From Marimonas arenosa (lineage in GTDB: Bacteria; Pseudomonadota; Alphaproteobacteria; Rhodobacterales; Rhodobacteraceae), in assembly GCF_030848945.1 (NCBI RefSeq), contig NZ_JANHAX010000006.1, positions 1-64,000 on the forward strand: a DNA stretch of 64,000 nucleotides, written 5' to 3'. Every line of letters begins with the position of its first letter. The first letter of the stretch is position 1. The notes below the pieces were generated by a model that worked only from the letters and a program-made list of their open reading frames with translations, had not been told where the DNA came from and did not search any database. A program made the position numbers and the translations under genes. Of this stretch, positions 27,487 to 35,733 are shown piece after piece.

Positions 27487-28362
27487 TCAGCCTTCCCACC
27501 AGTCGCGGATCTCTTCCGCACTCAGCCCGCCTCGCGGCCCGATGCCGACGAGGCGGGTTTTGCCCGGTTGCGGCCCCCGGGTGATCTCGATCGAGGGGCC
27601 GACCTTGTGAATCTCGAAACCCTCGTCCCCGGCACCGCGGATCATGCCTTTCACCCGGTAAAGCTGTTCGGGGGCGGCTTTTAGTTTGGCCTGCAACGCC
27701 TCTCGATCATAGCTCTCGTCGCCCTCGTGGCTCCAGGTCACATAGTCGCCATGCGGTGCGCCTTGTCCCCTGCCCCGCCCCGGCTCGATCCCCGACAACA
27801 GCAGCGGGGCCACCGTGTCGAGCGCATCCATCGCCACCACCGGTGCCGCCGACAACGCCGCCAGTTGCAGCGCCAGCGTGGTCGGCACCTCGGCCCCACA
27901 TTTCGACACGATCAGCAGGTCGGCCACGCCCACCTGCCCCCTGATCTGCTCTCCGATCTGCGGATCGGCGGAAAGGGCCGGAAAATTCTCGCCATCGACC
28001 ACCACGGCGATGCCACCATAGGTCATTTCAGGCTCGGCCCGGGCGGCGTTGGCGATCTTCTTGGGATCTGCGATGCCACTGGCCTCGATCACCAGGTGAT
28101 CCGGCCGCGGCCGGCGGTCAAGGGCGTCGCCCAGCGCCAGGAACAGATCCGCCCCCATGGTGCAGCAGACGCAGCCGTTGGTCAGCTCGATGGTGTCGCC
28201 CGACGCCGATTTCAACAGCGCGGCATCGATGTTGACCGCGCCAAAATCGTTGACCATCACCATCACACGCACACCGTGATCCTCGCTCAGAAGCCGGTTG
28301 ATCAGCGTCGTCTTTCCGGCGCCCAGATAGCCCCCGATCACGGTCAACGGCAGTTTGTGCAT
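27487..28362 (-). CDS. CobW/COG0523 family G3E GTPase (metallochaperone)
   Basis: 291 residues from ATG 28362. The P-loop is GGYLGAGKTTLINRLL, the CxCC metal-binding motif is NGCVCCTMG, and the G3E-type Walker B/SxG region is HLVIEASGIADP. A C-terminal CobW_C domain follows. Such proteins deliver zinc or cobalt to client enzymes using GTP. The client is not evident; no zur or cob genes are adjacent. Confidence 0.92.
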   Translation of the reverse strand: MHKLPLTVIGGYLGAGKTTLINRLLSEDHGVRVMVMVNDFGAVNIDAALLKSASGDTIELTNGCVCCTMGADLFLALGDALDRRPRPDHLVIEASGIADPKKIANAARAEPEMTYGGIAVVVDGENFPALSADPQIGEQIRGQVGVADLLIVSKCGAEVPTTLALQLAALSAAPVVAMDALDTVAPLLLSGIEPGRGRGQGAPHGDYVTWSHEGDESYDREALQAKLKAAPEQLYRVKGMIRGAGDEGFEIHKVGPSIEITRGPQPGKTRLVGIGPRGGLSAEEIRDWWEG

Positions 28363-28504
28363 GGCTCCCCCGGCGTTTTTGCGGTCCGATCCGGACCGCA
28401 GGTGCGTTGCGGCGCGGGACGCGTGCTCGCACCGCCCCGTCACCACGCCAGAATGCGGGATTCCGCCCGGGGCACAAGGCCTCCATGCCGGGGAAATCGC
28501 CCCG

Positions 28505-28777
28505 TTAGGTCAGGAAATCCCAATCGCTGCCCGCGTCGGTGTCGGGATCGGAACGGTCCACAATCCTCTCGGGGTCACCCGGGTCAACCGAGTAGGGGTC
28601 GACCGGTTGCGGCGGCGGATGTGGCAGGTCCGCGATAATGATCGGATCGGTCGGCAGCTTGTCATCTCCCTCTGCCGAGAAGGAAAACGCAAAGTCGTCA
28701 ACGCGCGTGTCGTCGCTCACCTTGTCCGAAACCGCCTGTACCAGCTCTCCGTCCGATCTCAACCCGGCGTGTGTCAT
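28505..28777 (-). CDS. Hypothetical acidic Pro/Asp-rich protein
   Basis: 90 residues from ATG 28777 with an AGGAGGAG site 5 nt before it. No membrane segment. The C-terminal half is rich in Asp and Pro (DPYSVDPGDPERIVDRSDPD) and ends DWDFLT. It is the last chromosomal gene before the island; before the insertion it lay beside the tRNA-Arg gene. No family recognised. Confidence 0.6.
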   Translation of the reverse strand: MTHAGLRSDGELVQAVSDKVSDDTRVDDFAFSFSAEGDDKLPTDPIIIADLPHPPPQPVDPYSVDPGDPERIVDRSDPDTDAGSDWDFLT

Positions 28778-28939
28778 GGTCTCCTCCTGCACTGTTCCGC
28801 GTCCGAAACCTGCGACGCTGTCAATATGCGACCCAGCCTAACCGCCGACCCCGCAACCGGTCCTGACGAAGTTCTGAGCGAATCCTGAAGCCGGCCGGCC
28901 ACGCTGGGCCGCGCCTTGCATGCGCGTCCGAGACAGGAA

Positions 28940-28953
28940 TGGCGATCCCGGAA
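28940..28953. repeat. attL: 14-bp copy of the tRNA-Arg 3' end
   Basis: TGGCGATCCCGGAA here is identical to 41055-41068, the last 14 nt of tRNA-Arg(TCT) including CCA. Bases before and after differ, as expected for the core of a site-specific recombination. It marks the left boundary of the island. Confidence 0.85.
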
Positions 28954-29072
28954 AGAGCCATATCTTGTTCTCACGCGCTCTCTGAACAGGTCTAAAATGA
29001 TTTATAATCAATTATTTAATTGCAGCATTTTCGCAAGCCGCCTAGAATCGTCTCCGGTAATCTCTCACATTT

Positions 29073-29093
29073 AGGGGAACGATTGGGGGAACA
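29073..29093 (+). repeat. Putative integrase arm-type site, left copy
   Basis: AGGGGAACGATTGGGGGAAC followed by A. The right copy at 40980-41000 differs at three of 21 positions and has the same orientation. In the circular form the two would flank the att core, the usual layout for integrase arm sites. This copy also lies just before the integrase reading frame. Confidence 0.6.
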
Positions 29094-29094
29094 T

Positions 29095-29298
29095 ACCATC
29101 GCCAAATCACTTTCAGCAGCCTTTGTGAAGTCGCTACGAGTCCCAGGCAAATACCACGATGGACACGGCACGGGCCTCTACCTGAAGGTCAATGCCAATG
29201 GGTCTCGCTTCTGGGTGCAGCGGGTGACTGTCAGAGGTAAGCGACGGGAGATCGGATCGGGTAGCAGCTCGTCGAAACGTCATTCGAGTTCACCCTAG
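29095..29298 (+). pseudogene. Truncated tyrosine recombinase (integrase) N-terminus
   Basis: The reading frame from about 29095 (open from ATG 29020) encodes the arm-DNA-binding DUF4102-type domain: FVKSLRVPGKYHDGHGTGLYLKV and SRFWVQRVTVRGKRREIG. After REIG it runs into unrelated SGSSSSKRHSSSP and stops at 29298. The core-binding and catalytic domains (RHRY residues) are missing, so it is inactive. The breakpoint abuts the end of the converging exported-protein gene. Confidence 0.85.
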
Positions 29299-30092
29299 TG
29301 GCATCCTGTCCGCGCATAGCGCGCATAGGACAGGTACAGCTCGCTTATTATCTCATCCTGAGTGGCGATAACGCCGTCATATTTTTTGATCAGAACGTTC
29401 AGATACGCGACTATTTCAACCCGTTCGAGCATCCGGTCCAGCATCAGTTTCATTTCCGCGTATTCGCCATAGGCGTCAAAGAAATCATAGATTGAAACCA
29501 GGGTTCCGATCGGACCCAGCACCTTGCCAGCACCCGTGACAGCGACCGAGGCGACTTTCGAGCTGATTTTGGCCCCAAGCCAGCCGAGGGTTTTCGACGT
29601 CAGGAACGTGCCTAACTTGATGCCTGCAGACTGGGCAAGCTCTTCCAATACGCTGTCCTCATCTAATAGTTCATGCCAGCGAGCCTTTTCCCGATCAAGT
29701 TCCCCGGACACAGCATTGCGCAAAGTCTCGATCTGGGAAGCACGTGCCTCTAGAGTGGCCTGCTCACGTTCCAATTGCCCGACAACATCCCGGAATCGAA
29801 CCTCATCCTGTTTCTTTGCCCAGAGCTCGGCAAAATCGGCGCGGTTCGAAAACTCGTCGATACTGTATCCGGCGAGGGTGTCGTCATTACCCTTATTCAC
29901 CAGCATTTCGTCTTGTATCTTGCGCGCGTCTCGGCTGGATTGGTTCCAGCTGCCGTCGGATGTGCGAAAGTCAGGGGCCAATAGTTCCGCGGGTGTAAAC
30001 CCCGCGTTTTCAGTCTGGGCTGCGACGGATGTTACCGTGAGGACCAGGACCAAAAGAGATCTCGCAAAGTAGTTCGATATGCCAAACCTCAT
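29295..30092 (-). CDS. Exported coiled-coil protein of unknown function
   Basis: 265 residues. Signal peptide: RSLLVLVLTVTSVAAQ with probable cleavage near residue 25. About 95-155 is a charged coiled coil (QLEREQATLEARASQIETLR). About 158-205 is Gly/Ala/Val-rich and amphipathic or hydrophobic (KTLGWLGAKISSKVASVAVT, GAGKVLGPIGTLVSIYDFF), then a helical tail ending YARTGCH. Its ATG overlaps the stop of the upstream gene at 30089, so the two are co-translated. No family recognised; the hydrophobic core could insert in or contact a membrane, which is inference. Confidence 0.8.
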   Translation of the reverse strand: MRFGISNYFARSLLVLVLTVTSVAAQTENAGFTPAELLAPDFRTSDGSWNQSSRDARKIQDEMLVNKGNDDTLAGYSIDEFSNRADFAELWAKKQDEVRFRDVVGQLEREQATLEARASQIETLRNAVSGELDREKARWHELLDEDSVLEELAQSAGIKLGTFLTSKTLGWLGAKISSKVASVAVTGAGKVLGPIGTLVSIYDFFDAYGEYAEMKLMLDRMLERVEIVAYLNVLIKKYDGVIATQDEIISELYLSYARYARTGCH

Positions 30093-31345
30093 TGGAGAAA
30101 CTCCTCAAGAAGATCCTTGTCAGCCTGCCGCATCAACTCCTCGGCTAGCGCCTTGAAGTCGGTCGGCTCTGTCTTACAATCACAAATTTCGTGGAACTCG
30201 GTTTCATTGATGATCAGATAGTGCTGGGCCGGCATCGGGAAACCAAACGACTGCGCCCGCTGGATCATCTCGTTAAGAATTGGTTCGATGGTGCAGGCCT
30301 CATCTATTGCCAGAGCGAAATCACCAATGGCGCTCTCTTCCGAATATTTGATAAACGACTGGTGGCATTGAAAAATCATCAACGTTTCAAAGTAGTGTTG
30401 CGTCGCGACACCCCCATAATATCCTTGGCAAAGCTCAGCCGGCCCGTCACAGGGTTTGCCTAACTCTCGCTCCATATTTCGTTGGATTTCTTGGACCATG
30501 GGAAGCGTGCCACTGGTCCAGGCGCCAACCGGTGTCGCCGTGCAGGCCCGCTCCACGATCGCGTCGTCACGCCCGTCAGGAGGGGGCGTTGCCTCCGCCG
30601 CCGGGCCAGAAGGCACCGGGCCAGGAAAGGACGGTCCGGGAAATGGTGGGTTGATCGGCGGGATGTTCGGAAAATCAGGCGGCGCATCCGGATTTGCTGG
30701 CCGGCCCGGTTCGCCGGGAATGACCACCCCTGGCATTGTTTCTACTGAGCTGCTTTCCATAACGCAGAACACGCGGTCGCCCTCAGCGCGGTAGGCCGCG
30801 CTTCCCCAGGCCGCGCGACACGCCGAGGCAAGGCTGACTGGCTGCAAGGTAAAGCCACCCGTACTGCCCGGGCGGCGGCAATAATGAGCCGCTCCTTGCG
30901 GCTCGGCGCGCTTCTCGTATGTGCTTCCGGCGAATTCCTCGCGGCAGTATCGGGCAAAGTCCGGCTCACCAAGATCGTTTGCAGTCGGATCCGGAGCCGT
31001 GTCTGGTGTGCCCGAGCACAATACGCGGGCCCCCGAGATTTCAAACTGTCGACTTCCAGTTGTCAGGTAGCAGGCTTCGCCCAGATCGATCCCTTGCCGG
31101 GTTCCGCCCTGCACACAGGCATGTTCCGTGCCCCAAGACTGGGGGATCTTCTGGTAAGTGCTATTACTGTAAGTGACGCGGCAATACGTATTGAAATCCG
31201 CGTCAGTCTGCTGCGCCTGGCTCTGGCCCGGTACGATTAGGAAAACAAGCGCTGCTGCAACTAAGCTCGGAAAAGTGGGATTGGGCCATCCCTCACGGCA
31301 GGCGTTCTTGGCAAAGACTGTTCCAAGTCTTGGATTCCCCGGCAT
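30089..31345 (-). CDS. Exported protein with two four-cysteine modules and a Pro-rich linker
   Basis: 418 residues. A long N-region precedes a hydrophobic signal (SLVAAALVFLIVPGQSQAQ), so a later start is possible. Two related modules follow: Cys55, 77, 92, 110 and Cys134, 156, 176, 194, with spacings 22-15-18 and 22-20-18 and shared YCR, STY, AC and V.C positions. Residues about 205-255 are Pro/Gly-rich. The C-terminal domain (260-418) has seven more cysteines, including CDC near 388-390. The many paired cysteines suit a periplasmic or outer location. It is translationally coupled to the coiled-coil partner. No known family. Confidence 0.8.
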   Translation of the reverse strand: MPGNPRLGTVFAKNACREGWPNPTFPSLVAAALVFLIVPGQSQAQQTDADFNTYCRVTYSNSTYQKIPQSWGTEHACVQGGTRQGIDLGEACYLTTGSRQFEISGARVLCSGTPDTAPDPTANDLGEPDFARYCREEFAGSTYEKRAEPQGAAHYCRRPGSTGGFTLQPVSLASACRAAWGSAAYRAEGDRVFCVMESSSVETMPGVVIPGEPGRPANPDAPPDFPNIPPINPPFPGPSFPGPVPSGPAAEATPPPDGRDDAIVERACTATPVGAWTSGTLPMVQEIQRNMERELGKPCDGPAELCQGYYGGVATQHYFETLMIFQCHQSFIKYSEESAIGDFALAIDEACTIEPILNEMIQRAQSFGFPMPAQHYLIINETEFHEICDCKTEPTDFKALAEELMRQADKDLLEEFLQ

Positions 31346-31797
31346 TTTTCACCTTCCGCTGTTTCTCTCAGACTGCATAGACCTCTTCGGTCCGTCAATC
31401 TTACCGCCGAACCCGCAGCCGCGACATACCGTGGCAAAACATAAATTGAGGCTGTCCGAGCTTGGGGTTCAAATTTTCACAATTTCTGCGCAATCTGCCG
31501 GTCACTTCTGTCTGTGGCGAAAACTGATCCAAGGTCAGCTTCGTCCCGCACAGCGGCCGTTCAATCTGAATGAATGCTGCGTCGTCGCGTGAAGGGCTGT
31601 TTCGGGAAAGTTGCGCTGCAGCGACTAGGGAGTGTGAGCGGCAGGTATGAGCCAATCGCACCATCACGAAACCGTGGGCAAGGTTTATCGCATACTACTT
31701 TTTCTTTAAGTTGATGACCATAGAAATCATCCAGCGGGTTTCCTGCTCAACCATCTCTTTCATGAACAAAACCCGTTGTTCAGTTGGGAAAGCCTTC
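31346..31797. other. Intergenic stretch without a supported gene
   Basis: Divergent region between the exported cysteine protein (minus) and the Tat protein (plus). It must hold both promoters. Short frames here have no plausible start signals or family patterns. Confidence 0.5.
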
Positions 31798-32286
31798 ATG
31801 ACCAAGCCAGTTGTTACCCGCCGTTCACTGCTATTCACAGGCGCAGCCCTTGCAGCAACCGGCATTTCGGGCCTCGTAGTTCCTGCACGCGCCCAAAACT
31901 TCGCTCCGACGCCATCAATGCGCGGCGGGGCCAACAATTACCTCCCCGGTGCGCCGATCGTGGATCGGATCGGCGGCGGCGGTTTTTGGATGAAGGGGAC
32001 CGTACGCCGTGCGGGTGACGGCGCGCCGCTCGCTGGTCAACGCATACAAATATGGGCGCACACCACCGAAGGGCATGAGCGTGATCCGCACAGCCACGGT
32101 GCAACGCTGACGGATGTAAATGGGGAGTTCCGCCTTGAAATGCCGCAGATCGTTCCCGCCTTTGGCCAACCACATGGCCATCTCGCCTATGACAGCGGTG
32201 ACTTCAAAACCGTTTTCCTACGCCCGGTGATGACGAACTCCCGAAACACGAGCCTGGAGGCACATTTCGTCCTGCAACCGGCATGA
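31798..32286 (+). CDS. Tat-exported intradiol dioxygenase-like protein
   Basis: 162 residues from ATG 31798 (MTKPVVTRRSLLFTG); frames from 31711 or 31762 are also open. The twin-arginine signal TRRSLLFTGAALAATG ends at about ARAQ. The mature part contains GTVRRAGDGAPLAGQRIQIW and a HSHGATLTDVNGEFRLEMP segment, the beta-sandwich pattern of the intradiol ring-cleavage dioxygenase superfamily, but shorter than true catechol dioxygenases. Tat export suggests folding with a metal cofactor before transport. The stop overlaps the next ATG (ATGA). Confidence 0.82.
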   Translation: MTKPVVTRRSLLFTGAALAATGISGLVVPARAQNFAPTPSMRGGANNYLPGAPIVDRIGGGGFWMKGTVRRAGDGAPLAGQRIQIWAHTTEGHERDPHSHGATLTDVNGEFRLEMPQIVPAFGQPHGHLAYDSGDFKTVFLRPVMTNSRNTSLEAHFVLQPA

Positions 32287-32909
32287 CCAAGGTGAACCGA
32301 ATGCTAGCAGGTGTGGTCCGTGGGACGTTGATTTGGACCGCGCTTGCTATCGCTATTGCCGTGCCGATTGGCGCCGCGGCGGCGAGTCAACTGATCGCTT
32401 GGCGCCAACCGGTGTACATTGCTGGAGGGTTCGCAGGAATTTTCGCAATGGCCTTGCTGCTTCTGCAGCCAGTATTGGCAGCCGGACTTTTACCTGGCCT
32501 ATCGCGACCGCGAGAACGTTGGCTTCATCGCTGGATCGGAGCCGTTTTGGCCGTTGCGGTAGTGGCCCACGTCGCGGCGCTCTTGGTCACCAGCCCACCA
32601 GACGTGGTCGACGCTCTTCTTTTTGCCTCACCGACGCCGTTCTCCGCATGGGGTGTCGTCGCCATGTGGGCGATGTTGGCCACCGCACTTCTCGCCGTTT
32701 TCCGCAGGCGGTTGCGCCCGAATAATTGGCGTCGCGTTCACACAATGCTCGCGACAGTGATCGTCGTGGGTAGCATAGTTCATGCCTTGCCAATCGAGGG
32801 AACCATGGAGACGATGTCGAAAGCGGCGCTTTGTCTGCTGGTCTTTTTGGCGACCTTGAATGCATTGGTTTTTACGCGAATATGGGCACCAAGAACATCT
32901 TCACGTTGA
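32283..32909 (+). CDS. Ferric-reductase-like transmembrane heme protein
   Basis: 208 residues with about six membrane helices. Four helix-borne histidines are in place for two b hemes: WLHRWIGA and VVAHVAALL on one pair of helices, RRVHTMLAT and SIVHALPIE on the next. It lacks FAD and NAD(P)H domains, so it resembles the membrane-only YedZ/ferric reductase-like domain that passes electrons to a periplasmic partner. The 4-nt overlap with the Tat-exported protein suggests they form that pair. Confidence 0.85.
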   Translation: MTKVNRMLAGVVRGTLIWTALAIAIAVPIGAAAASQLIAWRQPVYIAGGFAGIFAMALLLLQPVLAAGLLPGLSRPRERWLHRWIGAVLAVAVVAHVAALLVTSPPDVVDALLFASPTPFSAWGVVAMWAMLATALLAVFRRRLRPNNWRRVHTMLATVIVVGSIVHALPIEGTMETMSKAALCLLVFLATLNALVFTRIWAPRTSSR

Positions 32910-33643
32910 GGTTCGTGTCAGCGCGGCGGATTCACAAGCCATATCTTGGTGAGGGCTTGGTCGGAGGCCTGCGAGTTTTTTCCGCCTCGCTCTTGATTTT
33001 AGCTGCCGGATGCGCGCCGGCGCCCAACCGTTCGGGCGGCGATATCCTTGTCATAGGCGATTCCGTGATGGCTTCGCATCGAGCTTCTCGCAAGGACATA
33101 GGAAGCGTGATCCGTGCGGTCCTCGACCGACAGGTGACCAACCGTTCCGCGTTCGGCGCCCAAATCAGGGCAGGTGAAGTTGCGACACGTCTTGGCCGGA
33201 GCATACCGGGTCAATTGCCGCCGGGAAGGTGGAATTGGGTTGTGGTGAATGGTGGAGCTAATGATCTGGGGTTCTCCTGCGGCTGCACCCGTTGCGCGGC
33301 CGAGATTGATGCCTTGATCTCAAGAGATGGCACCAATGGCGACATTCCTGATCTGGCCAACAAGGCGCGCTTTCAGGGTGCCAACGTATTGTGGGTGGGC
33401 TATTACAAGGCACCAGAGACCACGACCTTCAGAGGGTGCCGACCTGGTCTGGTTGAGATCGAGAAACGAATTACCGCATTTGCCAAATCGAATGAAGGCG
33501 TGTTCTTTCTGGACGCAGAAGATGTATTTGATCCGCCCAGCCCCGAGCTTTTCGACTCCGACAAGACACACCCATCGGCCGAAGGATCGGCGCGGATCGG
33601 CGAAGCCCTTGCAAGATTGATTGCCGAGAACTCCAGGAACTGA
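32882..33643 (+). CDS. SGNH/GDSL hydrolase lipoprotein
   Basis: 253 residues from ATG 32882; ATG 32831 and TTG 32957 are other possible starts. A lipobox-like LLILAAGC follows a hydrophobic stretch, giving a probable lipid-anchored protein. The SGNH blocks are IGDSVMASH (Ser), NGGANDLGF (Gly/Asn) and DKTHPSAEG (Asp/His). Likely an esterase acting in the envelope. The start lies inside the end of the ferric-reductase-like gene, making a three-gene overlapping operon. Confidence 0.82.
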   Translation: MGTKNIFTLRFVSARRIHKPYLGEGLVGGLRVFSASLLILAAGCAPAPNRSGGDILVIGDSVMASHRASRKDIGSVIRAVLDRQVTNRSAFGAQIRAGEVATRLGRSIPGQLPPGRWNWVVVNGGANDLGFSCGCTRCAAEIDALISRDGTNGDIPDLANKARFQGANVLWVGYYKAPETTTFRGCRPGLVEIEKRITAFAKSNEGVFFLDAEDVFDPPSPELFDSDKTHPSAEGSARIGEALARLIAENSRN

Positions 33644-33971
33644 CTTTTTGTGTCTCGACGACAGAGCAACCGGCGCACGGCTCAGTTTCGCTGTTCCACA
33701 CCGTTTGAGGCCGGTCGTCGAGCCGGCCGCTTGAGTTTCCTTTCTCCCTAGTTACTTGAAATCGTCCTGAATTTGATTTCGCTGTCTCAGCGGATGTCCC
33801 CTTCGACAGGCCGCATCGCAGCATGCTGAACAGTGTTCTGAAAACGGCTCAGGGCTGTTGTCTGCTCCAGCGTCGTCGGAGTGACCTTTACAGAATTTGC
33901 GGGAAAGCGTTAGATTTCAACTGTGGTGAGCTCACAAGGCCGGGCTCGGTTTTCGGAAAGGTGATAACACT
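33644..33971. other. Intergenic stretch, nothing recognised
   Basis: 328 nt between the SGNH hydrolase and an unknown gene on the same strand. Composition is mixed. I see no strong hairpin, RNA gene or coding frame with family resemblance. A promoter for the next gene is expected near the right end. Confidence 0.45.
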
Positions 33972-34664
33972 ATGACGATAAAGAAGACCAATAGTTGGCT
34001 CGATTGGCAATTGAAACATGGAAGCCATGAGTTTCCAGGACCGGATGGTGGGACATGTATAAACGAGGCCGCGCTGGTGGTTGCAGGCTTCGCCTATCGG
34101 GAAGTGACCGGTATTTTGGATTTGCCCGAGTCATTCTGCCCCGTAATAAGTCAGTACGCTCTCACTCTGAACGATGCGATGCCAGAAGGTGAGCTCCTCA
34201 ACCGCCTGCGACCTTTCGCGGCGCGGCTTTCCGGCAGCAGCGATGGACGCAGCGTGGCCGACCTTCGGGGCTCCTATCTTGCAATGCAAGCCGCCCGGGA
34301 ATTCGCGCCGCTTGCGCTCCAAAAAGTTGATCCGGCTGCGGCCCAGCGCCTCAAGGTCGTGTCCAGTCCCGAGCAGGCAATGGCCGAGCTAGATGCGCTG
34401 GCTCAGATCGATTGGCCAGACAATGTTCGTGAAACCGTCGGCGCCGCAAATCGTGCCCTTGTCCGAACCCTTGACCTGAGAGATGCGATTTACACCGCAG
34501 AGCTGACCGCGATTTGTGCCATACGGGCAGCGGCTGTCGATGACCGTGCATGGGATAGAGCAATCGAAGCCTTGGAGTGTTTGCTGACAATCGGCAAACA
34601 GGCTGATCCAATAGAGGTCGACCTGATCGAACGGCGGGCCGCAGAAGTTCTTGCGGTCGCCTGA
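33972..34664 (+). CDS. Hypothetical protein
   Basis: 230 residues, soluble, no signal peptide. The N-terminus WLDWQLKHGSHEFPGPDGG then TCINEAALVVAGFAYREV looks like a conserved start, with a Cys in a TCINEAA context; the rest is helical with acidic and alanine-rich stretches. ATG 33972 follows AAGGTG. I do not recognise a family with known function. It lies alone between two gene-poor stretches in the island, upstream of rquA on the same strand. Confidence 0.75.
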   Translation: MTIKKTNSWLDWQLKHGSHEFPGPDGGTCINEAALVVAGFAYREVTGILDLPESFCPVISQYALTLNDAMPEGELLNRLRPFAARLSGSSDGRSVADLRGSYLAMQAAREFAPLALQKVDPAAAQRLKVVSSPEQAMAELDALAQIDWPDNVRETVGAANRALVRTLDLRDAIYTAELTAICAIRAAAVDDRAWDRAIEALECLLTIGKQADPIEVDLIERRAAEVLAVA

Positions 34665-34980
34665 CCCAGTTTGAGTGCTGGTCGGAAGACTCGTCGATGC
34701 CACCTGAAGATCGGCTTGGTCTCACCGAGCTGCCCATCCCTGCATTGAGATTTCGCAGTCGCAGCGAATTTCGGCCCTAACGGGCCGCAACGCAGCGGTG
34801 GCAGATGATGGTCAAGCTCAGCAAAGGGCCGGTTACGAACGATTGGCGGCCGTGTAGGGGCTAAAAGCAAATGGCATATTTGACCCAGGGGGGTTTCTAA
34901 TCTGTCTCGGTGATTCAAGGTCGAAGTGATTGCCGAACTGCCCGATGCGCAGTGCCGAAGACACAACGGGGAATGTATTC
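34665..34980. other. Intergenic stretch upstream of rquA
   Basis: 316 nt before the chosen rquA start. The rquA frame is open from 34930, so the coding start could be up to 51 nt earlier. No FNR-type palindrome is visible. Confidence 0.45.
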
Positions 34981-35733
34981 ATGAACGATATCGGAGATCC
35001 GTTCGTTTCGACGGATTCCCTGTCTAGCAAAGGAACCGCCTTCGAGTCTGCGACATCCCTTCCGTCGTCTGAACTCTTGAATATCCCTGAGTACCTCAAT
35101 GAGGTCTACCACTGGGCCTATCTAAACCCGCGAAATGTGGCTATTCTCGACCGCGAGCTGGTCGTGTCCGCGATCCTCTGGGGTCAGCACCGGCGCTTGC
35201 AACGAGTCGCGTTCGAGGAAATCGCGCCCGGCTCCAGTGTTTTCCTGCCCGCGCATGTTTATGGCAGCTTCGTGCCTAACCTCGCGCACCATATTGGCCC
35301 TAAGGGAAGACTGGATATCTCAGACATAAGCCCAGCCCAAATCGCGATATGCAAGAGGAAGGTGAAAGACATACCTTGGGTCTCGATTTGTCGCGCCGAC
35401 GCCCGCCATCCAACCGGCGGTCGATATGAAATGGTCTGTTGTTACTTCCTGCTTCACGAATTACCGGATTCCTATAAACACTCGGTTGTCGACGCACTGC
35501 TTGAAAACCTCCGGCCTGGCGGCAAGGTGGTTTTCGTCGACTATCACAAGCCAAAATGGAGCAATCCCGTGAAACCTTTCGTGGGACTCGTCTTTGACAT
35601 GTTGGAACCTTTCGCAAAGAGTATTTGGCAACATGAGATCGAAGAGTTCGCGACCAAGGGCGACGAATTCTCGTGGCGTAAAGAGACCTATTTCGGAGAT
35701 CTCTACCAAAGGGTTGTTGCTACAAAACGGTGA
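34981..35733 (+). CDS. rquA: Rhodoquinone biosynthesis protein RquA
   Basis: 250 residues from ATG 34981, which has GGGGA upstream. Diagnostic RquA features: VYHWAYLNPRN near residue 42, ILWGQHRRL, a divergent SAM loop with VYG at 93-95 in place of the glycine-rich motif of UbiE/UbiG, FLLHELPD at 156-163, FVDYHKP at 185-191, LEPFA at 208-212 and KETYFGDLYQ at 234-243. RquA replaces the methoxy group of ubiquinone with an amino group to give rhodoquinone, used with fumarate reductase in anaerobic respiration. The stop TGA abuts or belongs to the left end of an IS element. Confidence 0.86.
   Translation: MNDIGDPFVSTDSLSSKGTAFESATSLPSSELLNIPEYLNEVYHWAYLNPRNVAILDRELVVSAILWGQHRRLQRVAFEEIAPGSSVFLPAHVYGSFVPNLAHHIGPKGRLDISDISPAQIAICKRKVKDIPWVSICRADARHPTGGRYEMVCCYFLLHELPDSYKHSVVDALLENLRPGGKVVFVDYHKPKWSNPVKPFVGLVFDMLEPFAKSIWQHEIEEFATKGDEFSWRKETYFGDLYQRVVATKR

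Noticed and set aside
31401..31667. Minus-strand 88-residue frame between the cysteine protein and the Tat protein
   Set aside because: No ribosome-binding site, no recognisable domain; it lies in a divergent promoter region.
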